From: Candidatus Hermodarchaeota archaeon | GTDB taxonomy: Archaea > Asgardarchaeota > Hermodarchaeia > Hermodarchaeales > Hermodarchaeaceae | Assembly: GCA_016839995.1 (NCBI GenBank) | Contig: JAEOTD010000057.1 | Span: 1-22,118 of the forward strand | Reading direction: 5' to 3' | DNA length: 22,118 nucleotides | Shown here: piece after piece, positions 8,051 through 15,344 of the stretch | Position numbering within the stretch: the stretch's first letter is position 1 | Layout of the letters: the number at the start of each line of letters is the position of its first letter | Position numbers and translations under genes: made by a program | The notes under the pieces: model-generated | Database searches by the model: none | What the model saw: only the letters and a program-made list of their open reading frames with translations | Told to the model about the DNA's origin: nothing

Positions 8051-9735
8051 TCACCTTTGATTTTTTCTTTGAGAAAGGGAATATTGATACCCATCTGTTT
8101 TGCAAACTTAATGGCTTCGGGGTATCTGGCATCTACGTGTCGGACAACGCCCATTCCTGGGTCGGTGGTCAAGACGCGAAGGAGTCGCCGTTCTGCTTCG
8201 GGGGTGCCATCAGCAACAGAAACTTGTCCCGCAGAAATGGCATATGGTATTCCCACACCGCCACCTTGATGTAAGGATACCCAGGTCGCTCCAGCTACGG
8301 CATTGATGAGGACATTCAGGACTGGCCAGTCGGCAATGGCGTCACTTCCATCCAGCATTCCTTCCGTTTCACGGTTGGGTGAAGCAACAGAGCCTGCATC
8401 GAGATGATCTCGACCAATCACAATAGGGGCTTTGAGTTCACCCTTAGCAACGAGGTCGTTTAGGGCTTTGCCAAACTTGGCTCGTTCACCATATCCGAGC
8501 CAGCAAACCCGGGCAGGGAGTCCTTCAAACTGGACTTTTTCGTGGGCAAGTTTCATCCAGCGTTTAAGGATATAATTATCTGGGAAGAGTTCAAGGACGA
8601 GCTCATCAGTTCGGTAAATATCATCAGGTTCACCGGACAGTGCGACCCATCGGAAAGGACCACGCCCTTCGCAGAATAATGGTCGGACATAGGCTTCTAC
8701 AAATCCAGGGTACTTCCATTGGTTCTTCTTTGTGTCCCACGCGATTGAGCTTGCATGTTGACGGAGATTATTGCCATAGTCGAAGGCGACTGTTCCACGT
8801 TCTTGAAGCTGGAGGATGGCCTTCACATGGTGGAGCATGGAGTCCTTCGAATGGCGAATATAATCCTCTGGATCACTTTCTCGCAGCTTGTCAGCTTCTT
8901 CTTTACCATAGCCCATTGGGTAGTACCCAGTGAGTGGATCATGTGCGGAGGTTTGATCAGTTACCACATCCACTTTGATTCCTCGTTTGACGATTTCTGG
9001 ATGGGTTTCTGCAGTGTTGCCGATTAAACCAATTGATCGGGGTATCTTCTTTTCCATAGCCTCTTCGGCAAGGGATATGGCTTCATCAAGGCTATCGGTT
9101 TTCAATTCACAGTAACCGGCGCGCATCCGCTTTTCAATGGCTGTTTCATCAACATCTACCGCAATGACTACACCCTCGTTAAATGTGACTGCTAAGGGCT
9201 GTGCGCCACCCATGGCTCCGACTCCACCTGTGAGGGCCAGTTTCCCTTTCAAGGTGCCACCAAAATGTCGATCTGCCACAGCAGCAAAGGTTTCGAATGT
9301 TCCTTGTAGAATTCCTTGGGTCGCAATGTAGATCCAAGACCCAGCGGTCATTTGTCCGAACATGGTTAAGCCTTTCTTGTACAAGTCATGGAAGTTTTCT
9401 TCTGTCGCCCAGAAAGGGACAATTAGTGAATTGGCGATTAGAGCCCGGGGGGCATCGGTATGGGTTTTGAATACAGCAACGGGTTTCCCAGATTGAATCA
9501 ACATGGTTTCATCTGGTTCTAATGAGAGTAGTGTTTCAACGATTTTATCGAAGCACTCCCAGTTTCGAGCAGCCTGACCGGTGCCTCCATATACGATGAG
9601 CTTTTTCCAATCGTTTGCCACATCAGGGTCCAAATTATTTTGGAGCATACGGAGGATAGCTTCGATTTGCCAATTCTTACAATGTAACTGAGTGCCACGA
9701 TAGGCTCGAATCGGTTCACGGTTCATTGGGCTCAT
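8047..9735 (-). CDS. hutU: Urocanate hydratase
   Basis: This 562-residue enzyme adds water to urocanate to form imidazolone propionate, using tightly bound NAD+. Family hallmarks are NNLDPDVA, YGGTGQAARNWECF, GGVGAMGGAQPLAV (NAD-binding glycine-rich stretch), DQTSAHDPLTGYYPMGY and PARVCWLGYGER, whose Cys corresponds to the active-site Cys of bacterial urocanases. The length is normal. The ATG at 9735 is preceded by GAGGT at 9742-9746 with a six-base spacer, so it is preferred over the in-frame ATG at 9726. It is the first gene of the hut operon. No histidine ammonia-lyase gene lies beside it. Confidence 0.96.
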   Translation of the reverse strand: MSPMNREPIRAYRGTQLHCKNWQIEAILRMLQNNLDPDVANDWKKLIVYGGTGQAARNWECFDKIVETLLSLEPDETMLIQSGKPVAVFKTHTDAPRALIANSLIVPFWATEENFHDLYKKGLTMFGQMTAGSWIYIATQGILQGTFETFAAVADRHFGGTLKGKLALTGGVGAMGGAQPLAVTFNEGVVIAVDVDETAIEKRMRAGYCELKTDSLDEAISLAEEAMEKKIPRSIGLIGNTAETHPEIVKRGIKVDVVTDQTSAHDPLTGYYPMGYGKEEADKLRESDPEDYIRHSKDSMLHHVKAILQLQERGTVAFDYGNNLRQHASSIAWDTKKNQWKYPGFVEAYVRPLFCEGRGPFRWVALSGEPDDIYRTDELVLELFPDNYILKRWMKLAHEKVQFEGLPARVCWLGYGERAKFGKALNDLVAKGELKAPIVIGRDHLDAGSVASPNRETEGMLDGSDAIADWPVLNVLINAVAGATWVSLHQGGGVGIPYAISAGQVSVADGTPEAERRLLRVLTTDPGMGVVRHVDARYPEAIKFAKQMGINIPFLKEKIKGE

Positions 9736-9774
9736 CCCTTAACCTCAAATGCCATTGAGCTTTGTCGTTGCTGT

Positions 9775-9783
9775 CTTTAAGTG
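9775..9783 (-). promoter_or_regulatory. Candidate TATA box of the hut operon
   Basis: On the minus strand CACTTAAAG lies about 45 bases before the hutU ATG, preceded by an A-rich stretch that could serve as a BRE. Spacing would give a leader of roughly 15-20 bases that includes the GAGGT ribosome binding site. Identified by position and composition only. Confidence 0.4.
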
Positions 9784-9841
9784 ATTTTCTGTACTGTGGT
9801 TATCGCTGACCAACTAGATTTGAGCACACTTGTGTAACAGA

Positions 9842-9848
9842 TTATAAG
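9842..9848 (+). promoter_or_regulatory. TATA box for the methyltransferase-family gene
   Basis: TTATAAG lies 44 bases before the ATG at 9892. Transcription starting about 26 bases downstream would begin near 9870, just before GGAGG at 9876-9880. This supports the ATG at 9892 as the start rather than the upstream in-frame TTG at 9874, which overlaps the ribosome binding site. Confidence 0.5.
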
Positions 9849-9891
9849 CTTGTGATTAGACAGGGTTCGTGACTTGGAGGCTACTAGTCTC

Positions 9892-10542
9892 ATGTTTGAA
9901 GAGCTCTTCTTTTCAATCGCTGTCCTTATCCTGTTCATCTTATTCATGGGAATTCGAGGCTATTATGGTCGTAAAGCTCAACCTCCCGGACAGAAACGAA
10001 CACGTCAGGAACGTTGGGCTGACCAAATCAAATACGAGAGTAAATGGTTAGTTATCTTACGAATCATTCTAGTCTATGCCATGATTGTGTTCATAGTAAT
10101 CTGGAGCCTCCTTCCCTTCCTTATTCCTCCGATTACTCAGCTTGTTATTGTAAACCAGTTGTTTCAACTTATCATTAAATCAGTAGGGGTTGTGATTTGT
10201 ATCGCAATGGTTCTTGGAATCACCTGGGTGGGTATTCATTTGGGGAGACAAGTCTCTGGGACCTTGGAAATCAAGGAAGACCACAAATTGGTGACGAGTG
10301 GTCCCTACAAATACATTCGCCATCCGATGTACCTGGTCTATTTCATCTTTAATCTGGGATTGTTCCTCATCTGTCTCAACATTATCCTTTTCATCATCAT
10401 TCTCCTTGGACTTATCGTCGTCGCATCGCGTATGCGTGTCGAAGAAGAAATGATGATTGAACAATTCGGTAATCAATATCGTGATTACATGAAACAGACA
10501 GGACGCCTTTTTCCAAAACTACGACAGAAGAACGAGGACTAG
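9892..10542 (+). CDS. Isoprenylcysteine carboxyl methyltransferase / phospholipid methyltransferase family membrane protein
   Basis: The 216-residue protein has an N-terminal membrane helix (FFSIAVLILFILFMGI), a basic cytoplasmic stretch, then three to four hydrophobic segments. The C-terminal half carries the family signature LVTSGPYKYIRHPMYLVY, followed after a hydrophobic hairpin by an acidic stretch EEEMMIEQFGNQYRDYMKQTGRLFP. These motifs are shared by ICMT, PEMT and related S-adenosylmethionine-dependent membrane methyltransferases. The substrate cannot be told from sequence: a prenylated cysteine, a lipid head group or a small thiol are all possible. ATG at 9892 is chosen because GGAGG at 9876-9880 precedes it with an 11-base spacer and a TATA box lies 44 bases upstream. 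It is transcribed divergently from hutU and converges with the gene at 10616. Confidence 0.82.
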   Translation: MFEELFFSIAVLILFILFMGIRGYYGRKAQPPGQKRTRQERWADQIKYESKWLVILRIILVYAMIVFIVIWSLLPFLIPPITQLVIVNQLFQLIIKSVGVVICIAMVLGITWVGIHLGRQVSGTLEIKEDHKLVTSGPYKYIRHPMYLVYFIFNLGLFLICLNIILFIIILLGLIVVASRMRVEEEMMIEQFGNQYRDYMKQTGRLFPKLRQKNED

Positions 10543-10615
10543 TCAGAGCCAATTTGAACTGTCATTACTAAACGAAACACAGGTCGATTTGAAGTGATAT
10601 CCACATCACACTATG

Positions 10616-11884
10616 TTATTTATGGATTTTAGCTCTCCGAGTTCTCCAACTATATACTGCGAGAATAATCAGTAGTATGATTAATCCGATGAAACCCCAA
10701 AACCATAGGTCCATTCCAATGTGTGGTGGACTATAGTGACTCGGTAACCACCAATATACCTGCCCACTTGTTTCTGCTGAGGTCGCATTGGTTCCTCCCA
10801 CAATGATGAATCCTCCTTCGGATGGTTCGATTATGGATGTTCCAAACGATTGTCCATCTAACCAACCTGCCGGACAGAAAACTCCGTAGCCTTCAGTCCG
10901 TCTAAACCAGATTGTCTCTCGTCCATCGGCATAGCCAGTCATTGCGAAATCACCTTGTCTAGTTGTAATAATACTCAATCCCATATCATCCCTTGTGAAA
11001 CCATAGGTTGTGTTCCAAAGTTGGTTACCAGATGAATCTGTTCGTATCAGACAGATGTCAGTATCATTTCCACGAGATGAAGTGGTTGATCCTATAATTG
11101 CATAACCTCCGTCATGAGCTAGTGTGATATCCAATCCTCTATCATCACCTTTTCCTCCAATGGTTCTATTCCACAGATGGGTGCCCCAAGCATCAAGACA
11201 GAGTAACCAAACATCCTCATCTCCTGCACCAAAGCTCTCTGTTGTTCCTACGACAATCAACTGACCCGCCGAATTGAGGATGATTGACCAACCGGCATCT
11301 GGTCTGAAACCTCCAAAAGTTCTATTCCAAAGTGGATTTCCAGTTGAATCAACGCGAAGAACCCAAACGTCTTGGTCAATTCCAATTGTATGGTTTACAT
11401 ATCCAATGAAAGCAAAATCACCATTTGGGAATTCAATCAGTGAAGTGCCATACTCGTTTTCTGCTGTTCCGAAAGTCTCGTTCCATAATTGGTGTCCATT
11501 TGAATTGGTGCGGAGTAACCAGATGTCAGCTTTTCCAACTCCAAAACTCGTTGTATAACCGATTACAGCATATCCTCCATCATGGCATCGCACGATTTCC
11601 CGTGCACTTTCATTTCCCAGACCACCAAATATTTTCTCTCCATGGCAATAGAGGAAGATATCACTATGGTTACTCCCAGGTTCTTGTCGTTCTCCAGCAA
11701 TCACGTACGACAGGTCACTTGCTTCAATAACTGAATATGCAATGCCAACACCCATTAACTCTGGCAAAGGTGGTGGTGCCTGACATGAAAAATCAAAACT
11801 CCCATTATAAGAGCCAACAATGAGAAGCCATATTGATAGGATCAGCAATAATGCTGCAGTGGGAGTTCTCCGACGAACCACCAT
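10616..11884 (-). CDS. Membrane-anchored extracellular protein with propeller-like repeats
   Basis: The protein (about 422 residues) has an N-terminal signal or anchor helix after a basic start (RRRTPTAALLLILSIWLLIVG) and a C-terminal membrane helix (FWGFIGLIILLIILAVY) followed by basic residues. Between them are about six or seven repeats of around 50 residues with the pattern GGYA.IG.T.S.G....D.WL.R.DS.G..LWN.T.GG...D.G.SI. This type is common in archaeal and bacterial surface proteins and probably folds as a beta-propeller. Four repeats carry an N-x-T sequon at the same place (LWNETFG, LWNRTFG, LWNRTIG, LWNTTYG). An in-frame TTG at 11902 is possible, but ATG at 11884 has a GAGGGAG stretch directly upstream and a TTTTAAA box around 11931-11940. 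No enzymatic motif was seen; ligand unknown. Confidence 0.8.
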   Translation of the reverse strand: MVVRRRTPTAALLLILSIWLLIVGSYNGSFDFSCQAPPPLPELMGVGIAYSVIEASDLSYVIAGERQEPGSNHSDIFLYCHGEKIFGGLGNESAREIVRCHDGGYAVIGYTTSFGVGKADIWLLRTNSNGHQLWNETFGTAENEYGTSLIEFPNGDFAFIGYVNHTIGIDQDVWVLRVDSTGNPLWNRTFGGFRPDAGWSIILNSAGQLIVVGTTESFGAGDEDVWLLCLDAWGTHLWNRTIGGKGDDRGLDITLAHDGGYAIIGSTTSSRGNDTDICLIRTDSSGNQLWNTTYGFTRDDMGLSIITTRQGDFAMTGYADGRETIWFRRTEGYGVFCPAGWLDGQSFGTSIIEPSEGGFIIVGGTNATSAETSGQVYWWLPSHYSPPHIGMDLWFWGFIGLIILLIILAVYSWRTRRAKIHK

Positions 11885-11983
11885 TACTCCCTCTTTCTTC
11901 AACTAAGAACTGGTTATCTTTATTTTCAAACTTTAAAATAGGTACTCGTAGAGGCAGATACACTAAACGTGTGTTATTCTGGG

Positions 11984-12703
11984 TCATCTATTGGAATCAA
12001 TTGCTTGCTGAAAACTGGCATTGATTCGTTTGACGTATTCACTTCTTGGGACAATTTCCCTGCTAATGGTTTGCTGGGTTTGAGGGCGGATCTTTCCCTT
12101 TTCTACAAATTCTTTGCCAGCCTGTTTAATTGCGTCATAGATGTCATCGACGGATATGCCCATTTGTTTGAACATGGGTAGTTGGGCACCCAAGGGTCGA
12201 AGGACGGCACCTGCATATTCGCCAGCCAAATTCTTGCAAAAGGCTTGGATATGGGCTTCGAGCGGATCAAAGTTGTCTAATTCAGTAAACCCTGATACAG
12301 AGACTAACGCCACCTTAACGGGTTCCCGTTGATGGAGTTGTGGATGTCGACAATGGTCATCACGGATTTCAAAGAAAGGTTGTACTAGGGGAATTGATCG
12401 GTCCAGCACTGCCTTCAGTGTGCTAGTCATTCCATCCACATAGACTGGAGTGGCGAGGATTAATGCATCTGCATTTCGCCGTTTCACTAACAGCTCTTTC
12501 ATGTCATCCTGCTGGACACAAACACCAGGGGTTTTTATCCAACATGCAAAGCAACCTAGACAGGGCTTTATCTCTAGGTCATGAACATAAACAAGGTCAA
12601 TATCTGCCCCAGCGTCCTTAGTGCCTTCTAGGAACATATTGAGAATTGTGGCAGTTCCACCTCGGTCTTTACGAGGGCTGCTGTTCAAGGCTAGAATCTT
12701 CAT
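11984..12703 (-). CDS. Iron-sulfur flavoprotein (NADPH-dependent FMN reductase family)
   Basis: This 239-residue protein starts with MKILALNSSPRKDRGGTATIL, the FMN phosphate-binding loop of flavodoxin-fold reductases. Cys48, Cys51, Cys54 and Cys62 (C-x2-C-x2-C-x7-C) match the compact cysteine motif that holds a [4Fe-4S] cluster in the archaeal Isf family. The segment ILATPVYVDGMTSTLKAVLDR is the second conserved flavin-binding stretch. The expected role is electron transfer between an iron-sulfur donor such as ferredoxin and an acceptor such as oxygen or peroxide; the natural partner is unknown. GGTGA lies six bases before the ATG. It is divergent from the membrane protein at 12786 and does not form an obvious operon. 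Confidence 0.85.
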   Translation of the reverse strand: MKILALNSSPRKDRGGTATILNMFLEGTKDAGADIDLVYVHDLEIKPCLGCFACWIKTPGVCVQQDDMKELLVKRRNADALILATPVYVDGMTSTLKAVLDRSIPLVQPFFEIRDDHCRHPQLHQREPVKVALVSVSGFTELDNFDPLEAHIQAFCKNLAGEYAGAVLRPLGAQLPMFKQMGISVDDIYDAIKQAGKEFVEKGKIRPQTQQTISREIVPRSEYVKRINASFQQAIDSNR

Positions 12704-12740
12704 TGTTCTTCACCGGTGATGAAAGTCATTTGAATTCAGG

Positions 12741-12747
12741 TTTATAA
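12741..12747 (+). promoter_or_regulatory. TATA box for the four-helix membrane protein
   Basis: TTTATAA lies about 40 bases before the ATG at 12786, the usual distance for a short-leader archaeal promoter. A GAGG stretch between the two may serve as a weak ribosome binding site. Confidence 0.5.
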
Positions 12748-12785
12748 CCCCTCACGTACCATAAGGACACAAGAGGTTTTTTGTT

Positions 12786-13220
12786 ATGTCATATTACCGA
12801 ATCTGGCGCTATTGGCTCCTCGCGGTCAGTGTGTTCATTATCGCCTTTGGCACCATCATGGCCCTACTCAATACAACTGTTGTATTTGCCTTCTTCAATG
12901 ATCAAATTAATCCCGTGTTTTGGGGACTGAATCCTGTTCCCTCCCCTGCACAGGCTTTTCAAGCCTGGGTGTATGGGGCATGGGGCGCCACTGTCATGGG
13001 CTGGGGCGTCACTATGTTGTTCATTGCTTGGTTCCCCTTTGCGTCTCGTGAGCAGTGGGCTTGGTACTGTGTTCTAGTTAGTGTGATTCTCTGGTACCTC
13101 CTTGATACTGGAATTTCCTTTTGGTATGGTGTCATGGTTAATGTCGTGTTGAATACGACTATTCTGATTCTCGTAATCATTCCACTAGTGTTCACATGGA
13201 ACGCCATGCGCTCCAAATAA
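12786..13220 (+). CDS. Hypothetical membrane protein with four predicted helices
   Basis: The 144-residue protein consists almost entirely of four hydrophobic segments: LLAVSVFIIAFGTIMALLN, WVYGAWGATVMGWGVTMLFIAW, WAWYCVLVSVILWYLLDTG and VVLNTTILILVIIPLVFTW. It is rich in Trp (12 or so), with conserved-looking small-residue stretches in helix two. No catalytic motif was seen and I cannot name a family; similar small four-helix proteins are often annotated only as hypothetical. A TATA box about 40 bases upstream and the intact frame support a real gene. The neighbours do not point to a role. Confidence 0.75.
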   Translation: MSYYRIWRYWLLAVSVFIIAFGTIMALLNTTVVFAFFNDQINPVFWGLNPVPSPAQAFQAWVYGAWGATVMGWGVTMLFIAWFPFASREQWAWYCVLVSVILWYLLDTGISFWYGVMVNVVLNTTILILVIIPLVFTWNAMRSK

Positions 13221-13296
13221 CCTACTCATGGGTCCACAACGTTTGATAATGCACTAGCTGTAAAATCCGCTTCAGGGATTGCTACCCAACAAGATA

Positions 13297-13317
13297 AAAG
13301 GATGACAATTATCCTTT
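13297..13317 (+). promoter_or_regulatory. Perfect 7-bp inverted repeat upstream of fdhD
   Basis: AAAGGAT and ATCCTTT flank a seven-base A/T-rich spacer, ending 28 bases before the proposed TTG start. Its symmetry and promoter-proximal position suit a dimeric repressor site or a small mRNA hairpin. No other copy was noticed in the window. Confidence 0.4.
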
Positions 13318-13345
13318 CTTCGGCATTCAATTGGAGTTGAACCCA

Positions 13346-14161
13346 TTGAAAGAAATCCGTTCTGTTTCAATACTGAAGTGTAAAGAACTGCAATGTGAGA
13401 AAGCTGAGGATGTTGTTGCTCATGAATCGGTGCTTCGGATTCTCCTTTTAGATTCACAGGGTGACGAGAATTTTGCCGTAGTTCACACGCTTCCCACCGA
13501 TTATGAATCCCTTATCATAGGGCTCCTATACACTTCTCGGCTAATTTCAACTCCTGATGAAATCCTTTCAATTCAGGTTCGCAACCAACTAGCCAAAGTC
13601 CGTTTGGCAGATGCGTGTGCATTTCGTGAAAAGTTGGCTGCAATCCGTCCAACAGCACGCATCGTCATGGGCATATGTGGTCCGGAAGAAGGGGCTTTGG
13701 GTACATGGCGAGCCTGTGATGTACCTGCAATTAAATCCTCTCTTACGATTTCACCCGCAGTCATTCGAGACACAGTTCAACGCCTTAACACAGACATGGT
13801 GTTGTATCGAAAAACGGGTGGCACACATGGGGCTGCCTTAACTGACACCGAGGGGAATCTAGTAAAACTAGCTGAAGATGTGGGTCGGCATAATGCTGTT
13901 GATCGTGTTATTGGGAAAGCGTTTCAAAGAGGCTTGAATTTTTCAGAGTTGATGTTAGTGTGTTCTGGGCGTTTAACTGGAGATTTGGTGCTGAAGGCAG
14001 CAGTAGCCCAAATTCCTTTTGTGGCGTCTATTAGTGCAGGGATTTCTTCTGGTATTGAATTGGCAGAGGCTGCAGGGATTACATTGATTGGGTTTGTTAG
14101 GGGTGCGCGGATGAATGTCTATACGCACCCTGATCGACTGATTCAACAGACTAGCGTATGA
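13346..14161 (+). CDS. fdhD: FdhD sulfurtransferase for molybdo/tungsto-enzymes
   Basis: FdhD carries sulfur from a cysteine desulfurase to the Mo/W bis-pterin cofactor of formate dehydrogenases, which need it for activity. Family motifs are clear: TGGTHGAAL, EDVGRHNAVDRVIG, VCSGRLTGDLVLKAA and a C-terminal block (SISAGISSGIELAE, RGARMNVYTHPDRL). Length (about 271 residues) is close to E. coli FdhD. The usual C-x2-C of the mobile loop is here MGICG, so only the second Cys remains. No ATG is available near the N-terminus; TTG at 13346 has GGAG nine bases upstream, and TTG at 13331 is the alternative (276 residues). The 3' end overlaps the kinase gene on the other strand by 11 bases. No formate dehydrogenase lies in the window. 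Confidence 0.9.
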   Translation: MKEIRSVSILKCKELQCEKAEDVVAHESVLRILLLDSQGDENFAVVHTLPTDYESLIIGLLYTSRLISTPDEILSIQVRNQLAKVRLADACAFREKLAAIRPTARIVMGICGPEEGALGTWRACDVPAIKSSLTISPAVIRDTVQRLNTDMVLYRKTGGTHGAALTDTEGNLVKLAEDVGRHNAVDRVIGKAFQRGLNFSELMLVCSGRLTGDLVLKAAVAQIPFVASISAGISSGIELAEAAGITLIGFVRGARMNVYTHPDRLIQQTSV

Positions 14162-14966
14162 GCGTTTTGGGGTCAAAGCTGTCACTTTCACTGACCTGTT
14201 CCATGCACTCGTCACATAGACTTTCGGGGTCAGCTACGATCCCATAGCGTTCGAAGAACCGAACGATATTCGTAATGTCTCGGAGTAAAATGGGACGTCC
14301 ATCTTTGAGAGTTCTATGACGTCCCATTCGGGAGGCGAAATCGATGGCTTGTGGAAAATCTATGAGCCATGGTTCATTATTGAAAAAGAGGATGTTGTAT
14401 CCTGATAAATCGCCATGAATAATGAAGACGCGGTAGAGGGCAAAGACGCTCTCGATAATCTCGTCAAAGATTCGCTTAGGAAACTCAATGGTTACATCCT
14501 TTAGGAGTGGTGCAGCCGAGACATTGTCTCCAAGGAATCGGGCGGTAAACATATTATCGATGTGTCGAGCGGGAGTTGGAACCTTAACACCGGCACGAAA
14601 TGCCCGGTCAAGAATCCAAAATTCGCGAGCGGCCCAATAACTCATGACGTCTTTAGAGAAACCGGCTTTTCCTCCCCCCATCTTCTTCCGCTTTCCTTTC
14701 TTTGCGTGAGGAGTGGCATGAAGGCGATAGACTTTCAGCGCTAATGGAAAATCACGCCATAACGCATAGAAGACCGTGGCCTCTTTTCCGGCACTGATTG
14801 TACCATGGACATCGGTCGCTAGCTGGGTGGCGATAGCTTCCGCTCGCACTGTGGACAACGTGATTTCGGGGAGGTCTTTTAATCGTCCGCGTTGTCCATC
14901 ATCTTTACTCATTTGACGGTGCGCTAGACTGCGCTTGCTGATGTAAGGTGCTGGAGTGTTTGGCAC
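14151..14966 (-). CDS. rio1: RIO1-type atypical serine kinase
   Basis: RIO1-family kinases act as ATPase/kinases in maturation of the small ribosomal subunit. In order, the 271-residue protein shows a nucleotide-binding loop GTISAGKEATVFYA, the lysine-containing strand FPLALKVYRL, the family insertion with a basic stretch (KKGKRKKMGGGKAGF), the catalytic loop IHGDLSGYNILF and the metal-binding LIDFPQAIDF, which replaces the DFG of normal kinases. This combination is specific to RIO proteins, and the absence of an N-terminal winged helix argues against RIO2. The frame opens with GTG at 14966; an internal ATG at 14912 is possible but has no ribosome binding site. The C-terminal tail is acidic (CDECMEQVSESDSFD). 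It converges on fdhD with an 11-base overlap. Confidence 0.88.
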   Translation of the reverse strand: MPNTPAPYISKRSLAHRQMSKDDGQRGRLKDLPEITLSTVRAEAIATQLATDVHGTISAGKEATVFYALWRDFPLALKVYRLHATPHAKKGKRKKMGGGKAGFSKDVMSYWAAREFWILDRAFRAGVKVPTPARHIDNMFTARFLGDNVSAAPLLKDVTIEFPKRIFDEIIESVFALYRVFIIHGDLSGYNILFFNNEPWLIDFPQAIDFASRMGRHRTLKDGRPILLRDITNIVRFFERYGIVADPESLCDECMEQVSESDSFDPKTLIR

Positions 14967-15132
14967 TTTTCTTCTAACTCACTATTAGGTTGTGATTTGC
15001 CACTCCCCAACAATCAATGACCGCACAGGGATTGATCACATACAATCCAGTATGTTGTCACGTTGTTGAAGTTGGCAGATGGGTCCCCGCAAAAATGGGG
15101 TCAGCTAGTGCCTATCTTCGGAGGCTGCAATT

Positions 15133-15216
15133 ATGCTCACTCGGAAGACAGAACGTGTCCGTTGTAGAAAATTAACTAAGACCGGCATAATGCAAAACAC
15201 CTCCAATACGGTGTAA
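15133..15216 (+). CDS. Possible small protein of 27 residues
   Basis: A perfect GGAGG at 15120-15124 lies eight bases before an ATG that opens a 27-codon frame ending in TAA. The peptide is strongly basic and hydrophilic (MLTRKTERVRCRKLTK at its start). A strong ribosome binding site at good spacing is the only support; there is no obvious TATA box directly upstream and such frames can occur by chance. It could also be a leader peptide for the downstream membrane protein, whose start is 129 bases beyond its stop. Confidence 0.22.
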   Translation: MLTRKTERVRCRKLTKTGIMQNTSNTV

Positions 15217-15301
15217 TCGATTATCCGCGGATTCTATGCTCTGGTATATAGGTATTACGTTTCTCGCCAAAGTTTTCCACACCAACTCGGCGTGACAATT
15301 C

Positions 15302-15309
15302 CCTTATAA
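15302..15309 (+). promoter_or_regulatory. TATA box for the zinc-ribbon membrane protein
   Basis: CTTATAAA is followed at about 26-28 bases by the in-frame start region (GTG at 15336, ATG at 15345). With no ribosome binding site present, the transcript is probably leaderless or has a leader of about ten bases. Confidence 0.55.
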
Positions 15310-15344
15310 ACGATATTCGAATATTCTAGATATTGGTGCTTCCA

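Larger units (their letters stand above)
14967..15344. other. 378-base divergent intergenic region
   Basis: This gap separates rio1 (minus) from the zinc-ribbon membrane protein (plus). Near rio1 it holds two short inverted repeats, ATCAAT/ATTGAT (15013-15018, 15031-15036) and ACATAC/GTATGT (15038-15043, 15050-15055). A possible 27-codon gene lies at 15133, and TATA-like sequences occur at about 15243-15250 and 15302-15309. No tRNA or other structured RNA could be recognised. Confidence 0.5.

Noticed and set aside
15085..15100. CCCC...GGGG around an A-rich loop in the intergenic gap
   Set aside because: Only four pairs, no T-run and no extension; not enough to call a terminator or structured RNA.
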